Assembly (NCBI GenBank): GCA_003140785.1
Contig: PLKY01000035.1
Coordinates: 25,745-31,875 of the forward strand
Direction of reading: 5' to 3'
DNA: 6,131 nucleotides
DNA from: Acidobacteriaceae bacterium
GTDB taxonomy: Bacteria; Acidobacteriota; Terriglobia; Terriglobales; Acidobacteriaceae
Shown: positions 1 through 6,131 of the stretch, piece by piece
Layout of the letters: each line of letters opens with the position of its first letter
How positions within the stretch are numbered: position 1 is the stretch's first letter
Position numbers and translations under genes: made by a program
Notes under the pieces: model-generated
The model's input: only the letters and a program-made list of their open reading frames with translations
The model's database searches: none
Told to the model about the DNA's origin: nothing

Positions 1-1418
1 CGCGCCAGCGAGAAGTGATCGCTGCGGTAGTAGTGACCGGCCATGGGCGTCGGATCGGGCAGCAACTGAATATCGAACGCCTTCGCGACGTTTTCGACAG
101 TGGGCCAGAAGTCGATGCGCTCGGCTCCATTCAAGTCAGCCGAGCGGGGCACGCCGATTGGAAGCAGCATGTCGTAGTTGAGATCGAGCGCAATCTGCCG
201 CGCCGGAACCGGCGGATGCATGCCAAGAAATTGCGAGCCGAGGAGACCCTGTTCCTCCGCAGTGACGGCGGCAAAATACATATCGTTGGGCGGCGGCTGA
301 GTAGATTGCGCGAAGGCGCGCGCCATTTCAAGCAGGATTCCGCAGCCTGTGCCGTTGTCCGCAGCGCCGTTGTAGATGTTGTCTCCTTTGGCGTCAGGGT
401 CGATGCCGAGGTGGTCGTAATGCGCGGTGTAGAGGACGGAGTTTCCGCCCGGATTGGCACCGGGAACGCGCGCGACTACGTTCGAGCTGACGTAGCGGCG
501 CACGCGGCTTTCTATATGGCCACGAAGGTTGACCGAAAGTTGAACGGCATGGAATGCCCCGCGCTTGCCGGCTCGGTCGATGGCCTGATCGAGGTCGCCG
601 AGACCGGCCAACGTAAACAGGTGCTGAGCTACGTCGTGCTGGATCCATGCGGCTGCGCGCAAGGTGGCGGCGGGGTCGCCTTGCAGATAGCTCTTCTCGA
701 TCGCCTGCGAGTTGCGCACAACCTCCCATCCGTAGCTGGCGAGGTCACGGCGATGAATGATGAGCACGCCGACGGCGCCGCGACGCGCGGCTTCTTCGTA
801 CTTGTAGGTCCAACGGCCATAGTAGGTGAGCGCTTTGCCCTTGAAAAACTTCTCGTCGTCGGAAGGCGGCTCGTTCACAATGACCAGCGCAATTTTCCCC
901 TTGAGGTCGACACCGGCGTAGTCATCCCAGTTGTACTCAGGCGCGTGAATCCCGTAGCCAACGAAGACGATGGGAGCGTCGAAGTCGGCCGTGGGCTGTC
1001 CGGTCTGATCCTTTACGACGATCTCGGTACCATAGGCAAGATCCACTGGTTGACCGCTCGCGGGCACAAAGGCAAATTTGGTTTTGTCCTCATCCGTGTG
1101 GACAGCGAAGAGCGGGACCGGCTGAAAATAGGTGCCGTTGTCACCGGCAGGCTTGAGACCGGCCAGCGCGAACTGGGTGGCAATATATTCGGCGGCCAGC
1201 TCGGCGCCACGTGTGCCGGGTCCGCGGCCCTCCAGCAAATCGAGCGAGAGAAATCGCACGTGGGCGCGAATCTTTTCTGGATCGATGGAAGCAGCGGCAG
1301 CGCGCGCCGCAGGCGCAAGACCGGGAACGTCCGGAACGGAGGCAGATTCCTGAGTGCGGGCCACAGACGCCGTGGCGAGGATTGCAGTCGCGAGGAAGAA
1401 GAGGTGTTTCGAGTGCAT
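1..1418 (-). CDS. Exported M28-family zinc metallopeptidase with PA-type insert (C-terminus off the left edge)
   Basis: This reading frame starts at the ATG at 1418-1416 and stays open to the window edge, giving 472 codons. Residues 1-20 form a signal peptide (basic start, then a Leu/Phe/Ala-rich core, with likely cleavage near SVA-RTQ), so the enzyme should act in the periplasm or outside the cell. Residues about 48-100 match the N-terminal helix region of M28 aminopeptidases, including LEGRGPGTRG at 62-71. Residues about 125-300 look like a PA (protease-associated) insert. The catalytic part carries all the expected di-zinc residues: H333 in HYDHLG, bridging D354 in AADNGTG, the E388-E389 pair, D416 in LNYDM, and H468 in YRSDHFSLA. 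Family knowledge says such enzymes release N-terminal amino acids or dipeptides; the substrate cannot be told from sequence. A Shine-Dalgarno GGAG sits 5 nt before the start. The gene lies about 100 nt downstream of mutY in the same direction, so co-transcription is possible. Confidence 0.95.
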   Translation of the reverse strand, partial: MHSKHLFFLATAILATASVARTQESASVPDVPGLAPAARAAAASIDPEKIRAHVRFLSLDLLEGRGPGTRGAELAAEYIATQFALAGLKPAGDNGTYFQPVPLFAVHTDEDKTKFAFVPASGQPVDLAYGTEIVVKDQTGQPTADFDAPIVFVGYGIHAPEYNWDDYAGVDLKGKIALVIVNEPPSDDEKFFKGKALTYYGRWTYKYEEAARRGAVGVLIIHRRDLASYGWEVVRNSQAIEKSYLQGDPAATLRAAAWIQHDVAQHLFTLAGLGDLDQAIDRAGKRGAFHAVQLSVNLRGHIESRVRRYVSSNVVARVPGANPGGNSVLYTAHYDHLGIDPDAKGDNIYNGAADNGTGCGILLEMARAFAQSTQPPPNDMYFAAVTAEEQGLLGSQFLGMHPPVPARQIALDLNYDMLLPIGVPRSADLNGAERIDFWPTVENVAKAFDIQLLPDPTPMAGHYYRSDHFSLA

Positions 1419-1423
1419 TCAAA

Positions 1424-1427
1424 CTCC
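1424..1427 (-). promoter_or_regulatory. Ribosome binding site of the M28 peptidase gene
   Basis: On the minus strand GGAG, inside ACGGAG, ends 5 nt before the ATG at 1418. This supports that start codon, as does the signal peptide that begins directly at it. Confidence 0.75.
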
Positions 1428-1481
1428 GTGACGCGGGAATTGAGAAGGGACAAAGATGCTGAATCGGGAAAGATTTTCAGA

Positions 1482-1501
1482 CGCATCGATTTTACGATGC
1501 G
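1482..1501 (-). terminator. Perfect 7-bp inverted repeat between mutY and the peptidase gene (possible weak terminator)
   Basis: CGCATCG (1482-1488) and CGATGCG (1495-1501) form a perfect 7-bp stem with a 6-nt loop, 16 nt past the mutY stop codon. Read on the minus strand, the stem is followed by TCTGAAAATCTTT, which is not a proper U-tract, so strong intrinsic termination is doubtful. It could reduce read-through into the peptidase gene, stabilise the mutY 3' end, or be a protein-binding dyad. The sequence alone does not decide. Confidence 0.35.
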
Positions 1502-1517
1502 CATGTGCAGACATTCT

Positions 1518-2615
1518 TCAACTCGGGTCTTGCGCGGCTTGCAGAGTCAAAATTTCGAGCGGCGCCACCGGCAACAGATGCGCTCTGCTCAGCACCTTGC
1601 GTGTGAGGCCAGTGAGCGCCATGCCCGCCGCATTGATGAGCGGAACCCAGCAGCGACGGCCTTCGGTGGTGGTCAGCACGGGAATGTCGTCCTCAAACAC
1701 GGTGCGAATACGCACGTAGTAGTTGACCTGCATGATGGCGTGACGCACGGTCATGCGCAATTCGGACTCGGGCACGGCGGCCTCGCGAAGAACGGGAAGC
1801 TGCCACATTCCAGGCATCACGGTGTTGGAATCGGGCCGTTGCTCCAGCAGAACTTCGCGATTGGTGAAGCCGGGAAGTTTCCCGGTGCGCACCGCAAGCG
1901 CGTAAGAAATCTCCTTGCTGAGCATACGCGGCCTGGCTTGCGTTTTGTGCTCGCCGCGCGTGATGCAATCGGGCGAGAGCGGGCAAACCAGGCATTGGGG
2001 ATTGCGTGGACCGCAGACAGTGGCGCCGAGTTCCATCAAAGCCTGGTTGAAGTCACCGGGGCGTTTGGGGTCGAGGATTTGCGTTGCGACGGAGTCAACT
2101 TTATGCCGCAGCGCTGCAGCCCCGGAACGTCCCACGGCTTCCCAACCCTGAAGGCGGCACAGGACGCGCTCCACATTGCCATCGACCACGGGGATTGGCT
2201 CACCGTGGGCAATGCTTGCGATGGCGGCTGCGGTGTAATTGCCGATGCCCGGAAGAAGGCGCAGCTCATCTGCAGTGGTGGGCAGGTTGCCTTCGCGATT
2301 GGCGGCGACGAATTGCGCGGCCTTGTGAAGCATGCGCGCACGGCGATAGTAGCCAAGGCCGCTCCAGAGAGCCAGCACCTCTTGCTCGGTGGCCAAGGCC
2401 AGCGAAACCAGAGTAGGAAACCGGGTCATGAATGCCTGATAGCGATCAACCACGACGGCGACGCGGGTCTGTTGCAACATGATTTCGGAGACCCAGATGG
2501 CATAGGGATCGCGACTGCGCCGCCACGGCAAATTGCGCTGGCTCAGGTCATACCAGGCGAGCAACTGCCGGCGGATTCTTGTTTTCGCCTCGGGTTCGAT
2601 TTCAATTCTGAGCAT
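1518..2615 (-). CDS. mutY: MutY, A/G-specific adenine DNA glycosylase
   Basis: This complete 365-residue protein matches the usual MutY length. MutY removes adenine mispaired with 8-oxoguanine (OG) and so prevents G:C to T:A transversions. Visible elements in order: the N-terminal LPWR segment (29-32); SEIMLQQT (43-50) with catalytic Glu44, equivalent to E. coli Glu37; the helix-hairpin-helix LPGIGNYTA (121-129); VVDGNVERV (143-151) with catalytic Asp145, equivalent to E. coli Asp138; and the 4Fe-4S cysteines C201, C208, C211 and C217 in C-X6-C-X2-C-X5-C spacing. A C-terminal Nudix-like domain follows from about residue 236, with EVLLEQRP (254-261) and MPGMWQLP (267-274). The OG-reading loop is unusual: where E. 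coli has Phe-Ser-His this protein has Ile294-Met295-Gln296. An in-frame TAA at 2627-2625, four codons before the ATG, with no start codon between, fixes this as the earliest possible start. There is no clear Shine-Dalgarno. The peptidase gene follows in the same direction. Confidence 0.98.
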   Translation of the reverse strand: MLRIEIEPEAKTRIRRQLLAWYDLSQRNLPWRRSRDPYAIWVSEIMLQQTRVAVVVDRYQAFMTRFPTLVSLALATEQEVLALWSGLGYYRRARMLHKAAQFVAANREGNLPTTADELRLLPGIGNYTAAAIASIAHGEPIPVVDGNVERVLCRLQGWEAVGRSGAAALRHKVDSVATQILDPKRPGDFNQALMELGATVCGPRNPQCLVCPLSPDCITRGEHKTQARPRMLSKEISYALAVRTGKLPGFTNREVLLEQRPDSNTVMPGMWQLPVLREAAVPESELRMTVRHAIMQVNYYVRIRTVFEDDIPVLTTTEGRRCWVPLINAAGMALTGLTRKVLSRAHLLPVAPLEILTLQAAQDPS

Positions 2616-2655
2616 GGCGCAAGCTTAAGGCATTTCTTTCGGGGAATCGTCGTGC

Positions 2656-2684
2656 ATGACTACCAGCCCCTTATCTCGAGTCAA
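2656..2684 (-). promoter_or_regulatory. Possible sigma70-type promoter for mutY
   Basis: On the minus strand TTGACT (2684-2679, five of six matches to the -35 consensus) is followed after 17 nt by AGTCAT (2661-2656, three of six matches to TATAAT). Transcription would start near 2649, leaving a leader of about 33 nt before the mutY ATG. The -35 box and spacing are good and the -10 box is weak, so this is a candidate only. Confidence 0.3.
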
Positions 2685-2734
2685 GGTTAGGGCGCACCGT
2701 TGTCTACATCTTCCGTAATAGGTCTTTTCGCCTT

Positions 2735-2748
2735 TAGGTAACAACCTA
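2735..2748. repeat. Short dyad TAGGT-N4-ACCTA in the divergent promoter region
   Basis: TAGGT (2735-2739) and ACCTA (2744-2748) form a perfect 5-bp inverted repeat around AACA. It lies upstream of both divergent genes, about 120 nt before mutY and 130 nt before the barrel gene. It could be an operator half-site pair, but repeats this short arise by chance and no regulator is encoded nearby. Confidence 0.3.
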
Positions 2749-2800
2749 TCGTTCCTCATGGTAAGTTTTGATAGCACTTTCGTCATCTAAAGAATATAGA

Positions 2801-2824
2801 GGGCCGGGTCGGCAGCGGGCGGGG
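2801..2824 (+). other. G-rich tract with four G-runs upstream of the barrel-protein gene
   Basis: Four runs of three or more G (2801-2803, 2806-2808, 2817-2819, 2821-2824) lie on the plus strand with loops of 2, 8 and 1 nt. The 8-nt loop is just longer than the usual 7-nt limit for a predicted G-quadruplex. If transcription starts upstream of it, the tract would be in the 5' leader about 57-80 nt before the start codon. Any effect on expression is inference. Confidence 0.4.
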
Positions 2825-2870
2825 AACCGGAAGCCGGATCGGTCGAAAGCTCTATTTACCTATAAATTCT

Positions 2871-2875
2871 GGGGG
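2871..2875 (+). promoter_or_regulatory. G-rich ribosome binding site of the barrel-protein gene
   Basis: GGGGG ends 5 nt before the ATG at 2881. It is an imperfect Shine-Dalgarno (no A in the core) but correctly spaced. With the signal peptide that begins at this ATG, it supports the chosen start. Confidence 0.5.
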
Positions 2876-2880
2876 CACAT

Positions 2881-3771
2881 ATGTTGAAACAAAAGATAGT
2901 TGTGGTGTCGATTACCGTTCTTCTGGCCGCTTCGTCCCTGGCCGCACAATCTCTCATCGAGTCGTCAAGCCTGATTGCCGAGGGATCGAATACCACGGGC
3001 GGCGCAACCTATCGTCCGGCGGCAACCGTTCAAAATGGTCCAATCTACGGGCCGTTTTCGCGGGTAGCCATTGGCGGCAGCGTCGGTACCCTGGGTCCGG
3101 GATTGCAGATAACCACCAATATCAACAGGCATTTGAATGTGCGCGCATCCGGCAACGCCTTCTACTATTCCACCGACTTCACCACCAGCGGATTCGACGC
3201 GAACGCCAAGTTGAACATGGTTTCGGCAGGGATTTCGGCGGACATCTATCCATTCCATACCGGCTTTCGCATCAGTCCCGGCCTGCTGGTGCTGAATAAC
3301 AACAAGGTCTCGGGGACCTCGGTGGCGGCCGGCGGCACGAGCTTCACGTTCAACGATGCGACCTATTACTCCGCGAATGCCAATCCAGCCACTGGAGCGA
3401 CACCGTTAAGCGCAGATGGGTATCTGCATCTGAATTCAACCAAGCCCGCATTCACGATCACCACTGGCTGGGGCAACACGATCCCTCGGGGCGAGCGCCA
3501 TTGGTCGTTCCCGGTTGAGGTTGGGATCGCACTCGTCGGATCGCCTTCAATCAATGTGACATTGTCGGGTTGGGGCTGCCAGGATCAGGCGCAGACGCAG
3601 TGCGGCAACGTACAAGACGCCTCGAATTCGACCGCGCGGCAGATTCAAACCAGCCTTACCGCGCAGATTGCGAAATGGAAGAGCGATCTGAATCCTCTTG
3701 AAACATATCCAATTGTCTCGTTCGGCGTGGCTTACAGCTTCCCGGTCCGCGGCGGAAGCGGCGCACGATAG
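2881..3771 (+). CDS. Secreted protein of unknown role, predicted outer-membrane beta-barrel
   Basis: The 296-residue product starts with a clear signal peptide: MLKQK, a hydrophobic core VVVSITVLLAA, and probable signal peptidase I cleavage after LAA at 22. The mature part is rich in Gly, Ser, Thr, Asn and aromatic residues, and shows repeated stretches alternating polar and apolar residues (about 60-70, 74-90, 107-123, 127-139, 188-198, 207-228 and 276-287), as expected for barrel strands. The last predicted strand ends in aromatic Phe287 (FGVAYSF), like the C-terminal signal of outer-membrane proteins, but nine further residues follow. Two cysteines, C233 and C241, are close enough to form a disulfide in a loop. 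No enzyme or transporter motif is recognised, and I cannot assign it to a named family. It has its own leader and a strong terminator, so it is probably transcribed alone. The gene is secure; the barrel prediction is from sequence pattern only. Confidence 0.85.
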   Translation: MLKQKIVVVSITVLLAASSLAAQSLIESSSLIAEGSNTTGGATYRPAATVQNGPIYGPFSRVAIGGSVGTLGPGLQITTNINRHLNVRASGNAFYYSTDFTTSGFDANAKLNMVSAGISADIYPFHTGFRISPGLLVLNNNKVSGTSVAAGGTSFTFNDATYYSANANPATGATPLSADGYLHLNSTKPAFTITTGWGNTIPRGERHWSFPVEVGIALVGSPSINVTLSGWGCQDQAQTQCGNVQDASNSTARQIQTSLTAQIAKWKSDLNPLETYPIVSFGVAYSFPVRGGSGAR

Positions 3772-3809
3772 GCGATCTTTTTCGGAATTCTACAAGGCAC
3801 GTATTCTTG

Positions 3810-3843
3810 AAGGGCCGCGTGGGCATGCGGCCTTTCGTGTTTT
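3810..3843 (+). terminator. Intrinsic terminator of the barrel-protein gene
   Basis: Left arm 3810-3820 and right arm 3825-3835 pair over 11 positions, with two G-T wobbles and a GC-rich centre (GGCCGC with GCGGCC), closing a GGGC loop. The right arm ends in TTT and is followed by CGTGTTTT, giving a broken T-tract. It lies about 40 nt after the plus-strand stop codon. Read from the other strand, no T-run follows the stem, so it should act mainly on plus-strand transcription, although it could partly block read-through from alaS. Confidence 0.8.
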
Positions 3844-3888
3844 GAGCGGTCGGAATGGTGCGCCGCGGTTGTGCGGCATTGCACCCGT

Positions 3889-6131
3889 CTAACCAAGCAG
3901 CGAGGCGACCACTTCCGGCGTAGCTTTGAGTGCCGCGTCAATCTGCGACTGGTCTTTGCCGCCGGCTTCAGCGATCTCAGGCTTGCCGCCGCCCGAACCA
4001 CCCACAAATTTGGCGACCGCGCCGACGAGCTTGCCCGCCTGGATGCGCTTGACCAGTCCCGGCGTGACACCGGCAATGATGGCGACCTTGCCTTCTGGTT
4101 GTGCGGATGCCAGAACCACGACAGCCTCGCCGGCTTTCTGCTTTAGGTTGTCGACCAAGGTCCGCAACTGCCCGCGCTCGAGATTGTCGGCGCGGTGCGT
4201 GAGGACTTTGACTCCCTTCACCTCAGCGGCGTGACTGACGGCTTCGTCCAGCGCGCCTGCAGCGGACTTCATCCGCGAATCTTCAAGTTCGCGGCGCAGG
4301 CGCTTCAATTCGTCTTCCTGTGCAGCCAACCGGGCGCGAAGCCCGTCCGAAAGGTTGCCGTCCGGAGATCCAACAATCTGCGAGGCGAACTGGGCGACGG
4401 CAAAGTCGCGGCGGAACGTGTCGAGCGATCCCATCCCGCTGATCGCTTCAATGCGGCGAACGCCGGAGGAAACGGACGTCTCGCCAGTGAGCTTGAAGAG
4501 GCCAATTTCGCCGGTGGCCGCAGTGTGCGTGCCACCGCAAAGTTCGGTTGAAAAGCCGTCGGAGAGCTTGACCACGCGAACTTTGTCGCCGTACTTCTCG
4601 CCGAAGAGAGCCATGGCGTGGTACTCATTCACGGCCACGTCAATCGGCACGTCTACGAGGGTCTCGACCGTGGCGTTCTTCAGCACCTCGCGATTCACGA
4701 TGGACTCGATCTCTTCAAGCTCCTCATCGGCGACCTGCGCGAAGTGCGAGAAGTCGAAACGCAGCCTGTCGGGATGCACCGCGGAGCCAGCCTGTTTGAC
4801 GTGCGTGCCTAGGACCTGTCGCAACGCGGCATGCAGCAGATGGGTGCCTGTGTGGTTGCGGCGGATGGCGTCGCGGCGTTCGCCGTCCACGACGGTGTTG
4901 ACGCGATCGCCGAGAGCGAGCGGTTGTTTCAGCAGCGCTTTGTGCGCGCGCACACCCTGCACGGGCGCCACGCAGCCAACGATCTCCGCGACGATCGTGT
5001 TGCCGTCGGGGGATTGGAACCAGCCGGTGTCGCCAATCTGGCCGCCCGAGTCGGCATAGAAGCTCGTGTGATCGAGGACGATCTCGACTTCATCGCCAGC
5101 GGAAGCAGCGGAAACACCCGCACCGTTCTTGACGATGGCGAGCACTTCGCAGTTGGTCGAGGTGAGCTGCTTGTAGCCTTCGAAGACAGTTTTGGGCAGT
5201 TCGCGAAACGCCGGGCTTGCCGTCTTCTGGCTGCCGCCCTTCCACGAGGCACGCGCACGGGCCTGTTCTTCGGCGCGAGCGCGCTCGAAGCCTTCGACGT
5301 CGAAGCCGATACCGAAGTCGTGCGCGGCGTCGACCATGAAATCAACCGGGAGACCGTAAGTCTCGTAGAGGTGGAATGCCGTCGTTCCGTCGAGGATCGC
5401 CTTGTCGGCCTTTACGTCCGGGCTCTTCAAGAGGTTAATGCCATACTTGATCCACTCGGCTCTAATCGGATGTTCGAAATTCGCGAGGCTATCCAAAATA
5501 GTGTTTGATCGATCAGCGTTTCGACCAACTCCAACGGCTTTCTCCACTGCCTTCTTTACCGCCTGCGCAAATTCATTCTCCAGTCGGCTGCTGCCCTCTT
5601 TAAGAACTCGATCGAACTGTCTCTCCTCAGCCTCTACCACCTGAGCCACTCTACTCGCGGAATCGGCCAACTCTGGATACGCGTGAAACATCGAATCGCG
5701 AACGGCGTATACCATCTGGAAAAGAAATGGCAGGTCCATCCCGACAAGTCGGCCGTGACGAATTGCTCGGCGGATGATCTTGCGGAGCACGTAGCCTCGG
5801 CCCTCATTCGAGGGTAAGACTCCATCACTAATAAGGAAGGTCGCTGCACGCGAGTGATCGGCAATAATGCGCAGGCTAACATCACCGAGCACGTCAAATT
5901 CGATTCCCTCGAAGCTCTGCTCCACTCCAGTTATCTCAGCTGCCCTACGAATCAGCGGCGTAAACAGATCCGTCTCAAAGTTGCTGATCTTGTTTTGCAG
6001 AACAGCAGCCACGCGCTCCAAACCCATCCCCGTGTCGATGGAGGGTTTCGGGAGCGGCGTCAATTTGTAACCGATCGTCTTGCCGTTCTCAACAACGGCC
6101 GCGCGATCGAACTGCATGAAGACCAGGTTCC
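3889..6131 (-). CDS. alaS: Alanyl-tRNA synthetase (N-terminus off the right edge)
   Basis: The frame is open from the right edge, beginning NLVF before the Met at 6117, to TAG at 3891-3889. It lacks only the first part of the aminoacylation domain. AlaRS charges tRNA-Ala and clears mischarged Ser and Gly in the cytoplasm. Numbering from the Met at 6117: end of the class II core with motif 3 GMGLERVAAVL (30-40); tRNA-recognition region with ADHSRAATFLISDG (86-99) and the RGYVLRKIIRRAIRHGR helix (107-123); editing domain with zinc ligands H422 and H426 (HTGTH), then C527 and H531 (CGGTH); a coiled linker about 595-620; and the C-Ala domain with GGSGGGKPEIAEAGG (706-720). Met 6117 is internal, since NLVFMQF is a conserved run in the family. 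Two oddities: an extra segment at about 184-240 before LDGTTAFHLYETYG, and a low-GC3 stretch over 5461-6000. The gene converges on the barrel gene with 117 nt between stop codons. Confidence 0.99.
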   Translation of the reverse strand, partial: NLVFMQFDRAAVVENGKTIGYKLTPLPKPSIDTGMGLERVAAVLQNKISNFETDLFTPLIRRAAEITGVEQSFEGIEFDVLGDVSLRIIADHSRAATFLISDGVLPSNEGRGYVLRKIIRRAIRHGRLVGMDLPFLFQMVYAVRDSMFHAYPELADSASRVAQVVEAEERQFDRVLKEGSSRLENEFAQAVKKAVEKAVGVGRNADRSNTILDSLANFEHPIRAEWIKYGINLLKSPDVKADKAILDGTTAFHLYETYGLPVDFMVDAAHDFGIGFDVEGFERARAEEQARARASWKGGSQKTASPAFRELPKTVFEGYKQLTSTNCEVLAIVKNGAGVSAASAGDEVEIVLDHTSFYADSGGQIGDTGWFQSPDGNTIVAEIVGCVAPVQGVRAHKALLKQPLALGDRVNTVVDGERRDAIRRNHTGTHLLHAALRQVLGTHVKQAGSAVHPDRLRFDFSHFAQVADEELEEIESIVNREVLKNATVETLVDVPIDVAVNEYHAMALFGEKYGDKVRVVKLSDGFSTELCGGTHTAATGEIGLFKLTGETSVSSGVRRIEAISGMGSLDTFRRDFAVAQFASQIVGSPDGNLSDGLRARLAAQEDELKRLRRELEDSRMKSAAGALDEAVSHAAEVKGVKVLTHRADNLERGQLRTLVDNLKQKAGEAVVVLASAQPEGKVAIIAGVTPGLVKRIQAGKLVGAVAKFVGGSGGGKPEIAEAGGKDQSQIDAALKATPEVVASLLG

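Larger units (their letters stand above)
2616..2880. other. Divergent intergenic region between mutY and the barrel-protein gene
   Basis: No gene is supported in these 265 nt. The two flanking genes point outward, so promoters for both should lie here. The left two thirds are of mixed composition, and positions 2801-2845 form a distinctly GC-rich island. The last 30 nt before the plus-strand gene turn AT-rich, with TATAAA at 2861-2866. That hexamer resembles a -10 box but has no recognisable -35 partner at normal spacing, and it would leave a very short leader. Separate elements are listed on their own. Confidence 0.7.

Noticed and set aside
2625..2657. A 10-codon upstream open frame (MHDDSPKEMP) before mutY, in the same frame and ending in TAA four codons before the mutY ATG
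   Set aside because: It is too short to support as a gene, has no clear ribosome binding site, and partly overlaps the candidate -10 box. It is probably chance.
15..2690. An 891-codon open frame on the plus strand covering the peptidase gene, mutY and the gap between them
   Set aside because: It is codon-aligned antisense to both genes, whose codons share the same register. Stops on the plus strand would need TTA, CTA or TCA codons in the genes, which are rare at this GC content. Its translation shows no known motifs, whereas both minus-strand products carry complete catalytic signatures.
2768..2800. TTGATA at 2768-2773 with TATAGA at 2795-2800 as a plus-strand promoter
   Set aside because: The hexamers look reasonable but the spacer is 21 nt, too long for sigma70. 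The hexamers at 17-18 nt spacing match poorly.
4831..5508. A 225-codon open frame on the plus strand inside alaS
   Set aside because: It is also codon-aligned antisense to a strongly conserved gene, has no domain signature, and has no ribosome binding site that stands out.
6115..6117. ATG at 6117 as the start of alaS
   Set aside because: The frame continues upstream with NLVF, and NLVFMQF is an internal conserved run in AlaRS. The true start lies beyond the right edge.
1..6131. Search for CRISPR arrays, insertion sequences, tRNA genes, toxin-antitoxin pairs or defence cassettes
   Set aside because: No direct repeat arrays, terminal inverted repeats, transposase motifs, tRNA-like cloverleafs or small paired genes were seen on either strand. 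Nearly all the DNA is accounted for by four genes.

Overview
This window looks like an ordinary stretch of chromosome from a GC-rich, Gram-negative-type bacterium, most likely a member of the Acidobacteriota. That placement is an inference. It rests on the style of the alanyl-tRNA synthetase and MutY sequences, on an exported two-zinc M28 peptidase, and on an outer-membrane-barrel-like protein of a kind common in that phylum. It was not tested by any database search.

Layout from left to right. (1) Positions 1-1418, minus strand: the first 472 codons of an exported M28-family metallopeptidase with a PA-type insert; its C-terminus lies beyond the left edge. (2) Positions 1518-2615, minus strand: a complete mutY, the adenine DNA glycosylase of 8-oxoguanine repair, about 100 nt upstream of the peptidase gene and in the same direction. 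(3) Positions 2616-2880: a 265-nt divergent intergenic region with a possible mutY promoter, a short dyad and a G-rich island. (4) Positions 2881-3771, plus strand: a secreted protein of 296 residues, predicted to be an outer-membrane beta-barrel of unknown role. (5) Positions 3772-3888: a convergent intergenic region with a good intrinsic terminator at 3810-3843. (6) Positions 3889-6131, minus strand: alaS, alanyl-tRNA synthetase, lacking only its N-terminal part, which lies beyond the right edge.

The genes do not form one pathway. mutY (genome maintenance) and alaS (translation) are housekeeping genes; the peptidase and the barrel protein are envelope or export functions. mutY and the peptidase gene could be co-transcribed. 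The barrel gene is probably a single transcription unit.

I found no CRISPR array, mobile element, tRNA, rRNA or defence-like cassette, and no convincing undescribed system. The points most worth a second look are a block of about 540 nt inside alaS with much lower third-position GC and Arg codons absent from its neighbours, an extra segment of about 45 residues in the same part of AlaRS, and a MutY whose 8-oxoguanine-reading Phe-Ser-His motif appears to be replaced by Ile-Met-Gln.
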